In this document: piece by piece, positions 59,310 to 64,000 of the stretch
Layout: every line of letters begins with the position of its first letter
Position numbering within the stretch: the first letter of the stretch is position 1
Source of the DNA: Gimibacter soli
GTDB taxonomy: Bacteria > Pseudomonadota > Alphaproteobacteria > Sphingomonadales > Kordiimonadaceae
DNA: 64,000 nucleotides
NCBI RefSeq assembly: GCF_028463845.1
Contig: NZ_CP116805.1
Coordinates: forward strand, 372,001 to 436,000
Direction: 5' to 3'
Made by a program: the position numbers and the translations under genes
The notes under the pieces: generated by a model
What the model saw: the letters and a program-made list of their open reading frames with translations, nothing else
The model's database searches: none
Told to the model about the DNA's origin: nothing

Positions 59310-60869
59310 ATGAGCATCGCCAGCCGCATTTCCAAGGTCGGGGGCCTTACCCTCGTCTCCCGCCTGTTCGGCTTCATCCGCGACATGCTGATGGCGCGCT
59401 ATCTGGGCGCGGGCATGGCGGCAGACGCTTTCTTCATCGCCTTCAAGCTGCCCAACTTTTTCAGACGACTTTTTGCTGAAGGCGCTTTTTCCGCCGGTTT
59501 CGTACCGCTCTTTTCCCGCCTTCTCGGCAAGGAAGTGACCCCCGAAAGCCATGCCGCCGCCGAGGCGTTCGCGGGCCGGGTGCTGTCCGTGCTGTTGCCC
59601 GTGCTTTTCGTCTTCCTCCTGATCATGGAAGCCGCGATGGTGCCGGTGATGCTGGGGCTGACCGGTGGGTTTGAGGGCGACTCCGAGAAATTCGCGCTGA
59701 CGGTGGAGCTCGGTCGGCTGGCCTTTCCCTATCTGATGCTAGTTTCGCTCGTCTCCATGCTCGCGGGCATGCTGAACGCGTTCGACCGGTACGGGGCGGC
59801 GGCCTTTGTGCCCACGCTCCTCAATTTCTTCATGATCGGCGCGCTTCTGACGGCGCCTGAGGGGGAGGCGATGGCGCGGTGGCTGGCGGTTGCCGTGTCG
59901 CTTTCCGGCGTTGCCCAGTTCATCTGGCTGTATGTAGCGGCCAAGCGTGCCGGCATCCATCTGAAGCTTTCGATGCCAAAACTCAGCCCCGATGTGCGGG
60001 AACTGCTGAAAGTGGTTGGCCCTGCGGCCATCGGCGCTGGCGTCATGCAGCTCAATCTGCTCATTGATCTTGCCCTTGCCGCCCGTTTCCTGCCTGAAGG
60101 ATCGGTGTCCTGGCTTTTCTATGCCGACCGGCTGAACCAGCTGCCGCTTGGTGTGATCGGTGTGGCGGTCGGTACCGTGCTGCTGCCTTCCATCTCCCGG
60201 CTTCTGGGGTCGGGCGACACCGCTGGCGCCAATGCGCAAACCAACCGTGCCATCGAATTCGCCCTCACCCTCACCTTGCCTGCCGCCGTCGCGCTGATCA
60301 TGGTGGCGCCCGAGATTATCGCGACGCTGTTCGAACGCGCGGCCTTCACGGCGAACGACACAGCGATGACCGCAACCGCCCTTGCCGTTTTCGCGGCGGG
60401 CTTGCCGGCCTTCGTGCTGGGCAAAACGCTGACCCCCGGCTATTTCGCCCGCAAGGACACACGCACGCCGGTGCGGTTTGCCATCGTTGCCGTTGTGGCG
60501 AATACTGCGCTCAGCCTTCTCCTCATCCCGCATATCGCCCATGTGGGACTCGCTGCTGCCTCCACGCTTTCCTCGTGGCTCAATGTTGCGATGCTTTACT
60601 GGGGCCTCCATACACGCGGTCATCTGATGATTGAGCGGGTGACGCTGGTACGCACGGCAAAGGCGCTGGGTGCTGCCGTCCTGATGGGGGCCGTTCTTGT
60701 CGGCCTCAGCCGTCTGATGGCCGACGCGTTCCGGACGGACGGACTGGAACGGATCGCCACCCTTGGGCTCCTTGTGATTGCCGGGCTTGTCGTCTATTTC
60801 GGGCTTGCAGTCCTCACCGGTGCCATCCGCATGGTGGACTTCCGCCGCATGATCAAGCGCGGCGCTTGA
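59310..60869 (+). CDS. murJ: Lipid II flippase MurJ
   Basis: The 519-residue polytopic membrane protein (about 14 hydrophobic helices) moves lipid II to the outer leaflet. The N-terminal GLTLVSRLFGFIRDMLMARYLG and AFFIAFKLPNFFRRLFAEGAFSAGFVPLF carry the conserved Arg and Glu residues of the central cavity. Length matches the family. It is 22 bases downstream of glnD. Confidence 0.96.
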   Translation: MSIASRISKVGGLTLVSRLFGFIRDMLMARYLGAGMAADAFFIAFKLPNFFRRLFAEGAFSAGFVPLFSRLLGKEVTPESHAAAEAFAGRVLSVLLPVLFVFLLIMEAAMVPVMLGLTGGFEGDSEKFALTVELGRLAFPYLMLVSLVSMLAGMLNAFDRYGAAAFVPTLLNFFMIGALLTAPEGEAMARWLAVAVSLSGVAQFIWLYVAAKRAGIHLKLSMPKLSPDVRELLKVVGPAAIGAGVMQLNLLIDLALAARFLPEGSVSWLFYADRLNQLPLGVIGVAVGTVLLPSISRLLGSGDTAGANAQTNRAIEFALTLTLPAAVALIMVAPEIIATLFERAAFTANDTAMTATALAVFAAGLPAFVLGKTLTPGYFARKDTRTPVRFAIVAVVANTALSLLLIPHIAHVGLAAASTLSSWLNVAMLYWGLHTRGHLMIERVTLVRTAKALGAAVLMGAVLVGLSRLMADAFRTDGLERIATLGLLVIAGLVVYFGLAVLTGAIRMVDFRRMIKRGA

Positions 60870-60948
60870 CCGGCCCCCACGCGCTTGCCATAAGCCATTT
60901 CGAGCATTCCGCTCCTGATCTGAGCCCGTCCACAGGGAGAAACCAATC

Positions 60949-61977
60949 GTGACCGACACTCAGCCCGCAACCCGCACCTTCCAGAACCGCGTCTTTTCCG
61001 GCGCGCAGCCAAGCGGCAACATGCATCTTGGCAACTATCTCGGTGCTTTCCGCAACTGGGTGAAGCTGCAAGACAGCTTCGAATGCATCTACTGCGTGGT
61101 GGATATGCATGCGATCACGGTGTGGCAGGACCCCGCCGACCTTGTGGCGCAGACGCGCGAAGCCGCTGCCGCCTATATCGCCGCCGGTGTGAACCCTGAA
61201 AAATCGATCCTCTTCAACCAGAGCCAGGTTTCGGGCCACGCTGAACTTGCCTGGATCTTCAACTGCGTGTCGCGCCTTGGCTGGCTGAACCGCATGACCC
61301 AGTTCAAGGACAAGGCCGGCAAGAACCGCGAGAATGCCTCGACCGGGCTTTATGTCTATCCGAACCTGATGGCGGCCGACATTCTGCTGTATCAGGCGAC
61401 CCACGTGCCGGTGGGCGAGGACCAGAAGCAGCATCTGGAACTGACCCGCGACATCGCCCAGAAGTTCAACAATGACTTCGGCGTCGAGATGTTTCCGCTG
61501 ACCGAGCCGATCATCCAGGAAGAAGGCGCGCGGATCATGAGCCTGCGCGACGGATCGGCCAAGATGTCGAAATCCGACCCTTCGGAATATAGCCGCATCA
61601 ACCTGAATGATGACGCCGATGCCATCGCGCTGAAGATTCGCAAGGCGAAAACGGACCCCGAGCCGCTACCGGCGCTTGCCAAGGACCTCGAAGGCCGGCC
61701 CGAAGCCCTGAACCTTGTCGGCATCTATGCCGCCCTCACCGACCGCACCCGCGACAGCGTCTGCACGGAGTTCGAGGGGCAAGGCTTTGCAGAGTTCAAG
61801 AAGGCGCTGACGGACGTGGCCGTATCGAAGCTTTCGCCCATCACCGGCGAAATGCGCCGCCTGATTGCAGCACCCGACCATATCGATGCGGTCTTGCGGC
61901 AAGGGGCGGAGCGGGCATCTGCCATTGCCGCGCCCATTCTCAAAGATGTGAAAAAGGCGGTCGGCTTCATCGGCTGA
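60949..61977 (+). CDS. trpS: Tryptophanyl-tRNA synthetase
   Basis: The 342-residue class I synthetase charges tRNA-Trp. The HIGH-type motif is [18 protein letters not shown] and the KMSKS motif is [10 protein letters not shown]. The gene starts at GTG at 60949, with AGGGAGA about 8 bases before it. The short [21 protein letters not shown]-terminus matches the family. It closes the mutS-glnD-murJ-trpS run. Confidence 0.97.
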   Translation: MTDTQPATRTFQNRVFSGAQPSGNMHLGNYLGAFRNWVKLQDSFECIYCVVDMHAITVWQDPADLVAQTREAAAAYIAAGVNPEKSILFNQSQVSGHAELAWIFNCVSRLGWLNRMTQFKDKAGKNRENASTGLYVYPNLMAADILLYQATHVPVGEDQKQHLELTRDIAQKFNNDFGVEMFPLTEPIIQEEGARIMSLRDGSAKMSKSDPSEYSRINLNDDADAIALKIRKAKTDPEPLPALAKDLEGRPEALNLVGIYAALTDRTRDSVCTEFEGQGFAEFKKALTDVAVSKLSPITGEMRRLIAAPDHIDAVLRQGAERASAIAAPILKDVKKAVGFIG

Positions 61978-62113
61978 CCGCAGTTTTCCTTGTTCAGCGC
62001 GCGTTCAGCGTACCCGGCATAGATTCAAATCAAAGAATGCCACGAACAGGCGCGCTAGACTTGGGTGCAATGGCCGGATAGGCTCTGGCCAGGTACCCCT
62101 CAATGAGGATGAC

Positions 62114-62737
62114 ATGATGTTCAAGCAACTGAAAACGCTGGTGATCGTGGCTGCTGCCGGTTTCGCAGCCGCCTGTACGCCAATGTTCCGTAGTGACGTT
62201 TCGACCTTCCATTCGAACTTTGCACCGTCGGGCCAGACCATCGCGCTGACGCCGATGAACCCGGATCGCCGCGACAGCCTCGAATTCCGCCAGTATGCCA
62301 ACATGATCGGCCTGCAGCTTGGCCGGTATGGCTTCCGTCAGGCAGGGGATAACGAGCCCGACCTGATCGCCGGATTCGATATCACGATCAACGATGGTCG
62401 CGAAAAGATCGAGACCTATCCCTCGGCTTCGCGTTCGTCCTTCTGGTACAGTCGGCACTATTGGGGTTTCTGGGGGCCGTATGATCCCTTCTTCGACACC
62501 CGCTTCCATGACGAGCTGCGCGCCACCACGGTTTACCGGGTGGAACTGCGGGTAGAGCTGCGCCAGAAAGACGGCACGATGCTTTATGAAGGCCGCGCCG
62601 AAACCGAGACACGCTCCAACAACCTGCCGAAGCTGGTGCCGCTGCTCGCCGAAGCCCTGTTTGAGGAATTCCCCGGCCCGAATGGCCAGACGCGCCATGT
62701 GAAGCTTGATCTCACGGACCGCAACGACCTCAACTGA
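62114..62737 (+). CDS. DUF4136 lipoprotein
   Basis: The 207-residue product has a lipoprotein signal (LKTLVIVAAAGFAAAC), with the lipobox cysteine at position 21, and a DUF4136 body: SDVSTFHSNFAP, EFRQYANMIGLQLGRYGFRQ, EPDLIAGFDI, and VYRVELRVELRQKDGTMLYEGRAE. The Tyr/Trp-rich middle (FWYSRHYWGFWGPYDPFFDTRF) is typical. The role is unknown, and envelope localisation is likely. GAGGATGAC precedes the ATG. Confidence 0.85.
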   Translation: MMFKQLKTLVIVAAAGFAAACTPMFRSDVSTFHSNFAPSGQTIALTPMNPDRRDSLEFRQYANMIGLQLGRYGFRQAGDNEPDLIAGFDITINDGREKIETYPSASRSSFWYSRHYWGFWGPYDPFFDTRFHDELRATTVYRVELRVELRQKDGTMLYEGRAETETRSNNLPKLVPLLAEALFEEFPGPNGQTRHVKLDLTDRNDLN

Positions 62738-62767
62738 TCCGGAAGCGCGATCGACAATGCCGACAAT

Positions 62768-62798
62768 AAAGCCCGTGGCCATGCCGCGGGCTTTTTTT
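62768..62798. terminator. Terminator between DUF4136 and CGNR genes
   Basis: AAAGCCCGTGG (62768-62778) pairs with CCGCGGGCTTT (62784-62794), one pair being G-U, with a 5-base loop and a T run to 62798. It abuts the stop of the convergent regulator gene. Confidence 0.9.
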
Positions 62799-63436
62799 CA
62801 TGAGGCGCTGCGTTGCCGGGCCTGATGCCGCCGGGCTTTGGCATTGTTGCCGCAGGTAGCCATGTCGCACCAACGACGCCGACCCGCTTTTGAGTGATCG
62901 ACGAAAAGCCAGCCGCAACGATCCCCAGCGCATTGGCGCAAACGCCCGGCGGGGAAGGTGCCAGCCAGATCCACCGCATGCCGCGCCAGCCGGTCGGAGA
63001 TTTCATCAAGATCCGCGGCGCGGGACGCCGACACGACAACAAGCCGCCCGTCGATGCAAGTAATGGTGTGACTGGCAAGCGCCCGCCGCCAGAAGGCCTC
63101 CACCTTCAACAATATGTCGTTCTCGGGCTCCCGGTTCTCAGCCAGAGCTGAAAAGAGCGAATGAAGCGCAAGGCGCAGATCCTTGGCGCGCGCCAGGGCC
63201 TTTTCTGCCTGTTGCCGGTCGTTCGCTGCAGCTTTTCGCAGGGCCGCCGCCCTGTTTGTATCGACAAGCCCTCCCATCACCGCCCAGTCTACCAGACGGC
63301 TATAGGTATCGATCCAGTCCCGTGGCGCCTGATCCCAGCTGGTGATGGTGTTGGCGAAATCCAGCGCCGGGTGCCCGCCGATAAAGTCGGCGATAGTAAA
63401 CTCGTGGGCTTCAATCCGGGGCATCGTATCCGTCAT
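62798..63436 (-). CDS. CGNR zinc-finger (ABATE-domain) regulator
   Basis: The 212-residue product has an ABATE-like N-terminal domain (HPALDFANTITSW near residue 22, helical body). The C-terminal CGNR zinc finger is seen in the pieces CAGDRCGWLFVDHSKAGRR and RRWCDMATCGNNAKARRH, with four cysteines as CX4C plus CX4C and a helix-rich basic end. Such proteins are presumed stress-related transcriptional regulators. AAGGAAGA seven bases before the ATG at 63436 fixes the start. It is divergent from the next gene, and an inverted repeat lies between them. Confidence 0.88.
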   Translation of the reverse strand: MTDTMPRIEAHEFTIADFIGGHPALDFANTITSWDQAPRDWIDTYSRLVDWAVMGGLVDTNRAAALRKAAANDRQQAEKALARAKDLRLALHSLFSALAENREPENDILLKVEAFWRRALASHTITCIDGRLVVVSASRAADLDEISDRLARHAVDLAGTFPAGRLRQCAGDRCGWLFVDHSKAGRRRWCDMATCGNNAKARRHQARQRSAS

Positions 63437-63523
63437 AGCATTCTTCCTTTCCAGCAACGTGAACCCTGACACCCCTGCTGTCGCGTTCAGTGCGATCATA
63501 TAACTGTTTAATGTTGTTTTAAA

Positions 63524-63543
63524 GGTTATTTGGAAATATAACC
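63524..63543. promoter_or_regulatory. Inverted repeat in the CGNR/PD40 divergent region
   Basis: GGTTAT (63524-63529) and ATAACC (63538-63543) flank an 8-base spacer. A wider pair, TAATGTT (63509-63515) and AACATTA (63553-63559), surrounds it. This AT-rich gap is the probable joint promoter region. Confidence 0.4.
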
Positions 63544-63598
63544 CCTGAAATAAACATTATCGGTTATTCGACATCGACTTCAGACTTGGAGAAATATC

Positions 63599-64000
63599 TT
63601 GGCATCCGTCGTCGTACAGCTTGCTGGAATCCTGCTGGGCGCGGCGAGCGAAATCCCTGTCCCGCAAGCACTCGCCAGATGGACCCCCGAAGAACTTTCG
63701 ACGCAGGGGTATGAATCCTCACCCACCTTCACCGCCGACGGGCGGGAAATGTATTTCTTTCGGGGAGATGCGGGTTTCCGACAGTACAGCCTGCGCTGGG
63801 CATTGTGTACGACCAGCGGATGGGAAGAACAGGGTGCTTTGCCGTTCGCGGCCAAACAACCGGTTTCGGATTCCGATCCCTTTGTCACACCGGATGGCAA
63901 GCGGCTCTATTTCATATCGACCAGAACCGACCGCGCCGGAGTCCCGAAAGAGGACTTTGATATCTGGTATGTGGACCGTACCGCAGGAGGCTGGGGCACG
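63599..64000 (+). CDS. PD40 beta-propeller protein, 5' part
   Basis: The first 134 residues are present and the gene continues past the window. It starts at TTG, preceded by GGAG at a good distance. A short hydrophobic N-terminus (SVVVQLAGILLGAA) suggests export. Repeats typical of PD40/TolB-like propellers follow: SPTFTADGREMYFFRG, DPFVTPDGKRLYFIS and DIWYVDR. Similar genes sit beside CGNR regulators or amidohydrolases; the role here cannot be told without the rest. Confidence 0.75.
   Translation, partial: MASVVVQLAGILLGAASEIPVPQALARWTPEELSTQGYESSPTFTADGREMYFFRGDAGFRQYSLRWALCTTSGWEEQGALPFAAKQPVSDSDPFVTPDGKRLYFISTRTDRAGVPKEDFDIWYVDRTAGGWGT

Overview
The window is 64 kb of GC-rich chromosomal DNA from an alphaproteobacterium. 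That placement rests on gene families and gene order typical of the class: cobS-cobT next to bolA; nrnC-lptC-lptA-lptB-rpoN-hpf-ptsN; def-fmt-truA; maeB facing mutS-glnD-murJ-trpS; a DUF1491 gene; an NDUFA9-like gene; and a GltB/GltD glutamate synthase. I cannot fix the order or genus. No phage, transposase, plasmid or CRISPR locus is visible, and the gene content looks like core chromosome with a few accessory patches.

Layout. 1-5.8 kb: rpmB, a phytase-like esterase gene overlapping cobT, cobS, bolA and a secreted solute-binding-like protein. 5.9-14.5 kb: aconitase, a PAS protein, a DUF1223 protein, a DEAD-box helicase with a long 14-residue repeat tail, queG and a glutathione transferase. 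14.5-20.7 kb: gltB and gltD behind a near-consensus promoter with a palindrome at the predicted start site. 20.8-25.7 kb: uppP, secreted proteins of unknown function, an NDUFA9-like protein, tRNA-Leu(CAG), and a short IMPACT-family protein. 25.8-27.7 kb: a soluble chemoreceptor with three near-identical PAS domains, as in BdlA-type proteins. 27.7-35.0 kb: a nine-gene Mrp-like cation/proton antiporter operon with three ND5/MrpD-type subunits and no full-length MrpA. 35.0-39.5 kb: a Rap1a-like secreted protein, an OmpR/EnvZ-type two-component pair, a secreted esterase, and an OhrR-like MarR regulator whose apparent operators sit in both promoters.

39.6-46.2 kb: nanoRNase C, the LPS transport genes lptC-lptA-lptB, sigma-54 (rpoN), long hibernation factor (hpf) behind a hairpin-rich leader, ptsN, and a glycine-zipper protein. 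46.2-51.3 kb: def-fmt-truA, DUF1491, two tandem PilZ paralogues, and an NtrC-class regulator with the sigma-54 contact motif. 51.3-62 kb: maeB, then mutS-glnD-murJ-trpS. The end holds a DUF4136 lipoprotein, a CGNR zinc-finger regulator and the 5' part of a PD40 beta-propeller gene that runs off the window.

How the genes fit together. Nitrogen control is well represented: gltBD assimilates ammonia, GlnD senses glutamine, and PtsN and sigma-54 are linked to nitrogen and envelope control. The NtrC-class regulator may act through the sigma-54 encoded 6 kb away. Envelope functions (uppP, lptABC, murJ) and translation or RNA functions (rpmB, queG, truA, fmt, def, trpS, hpf, nrnC, helicase) make up much of the rest.

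The most unusual items are the Mrp/Mbh-like operon with a TM7 lysine-to-asparagine change in its last large subunit, the OhrR-like regulator with a predicted leaderless autoregulated promoter, the structured leader of hpf, and the triple-PAS chemoreceptor. I did not find a convincing wholly new system. These are the places I would look first.
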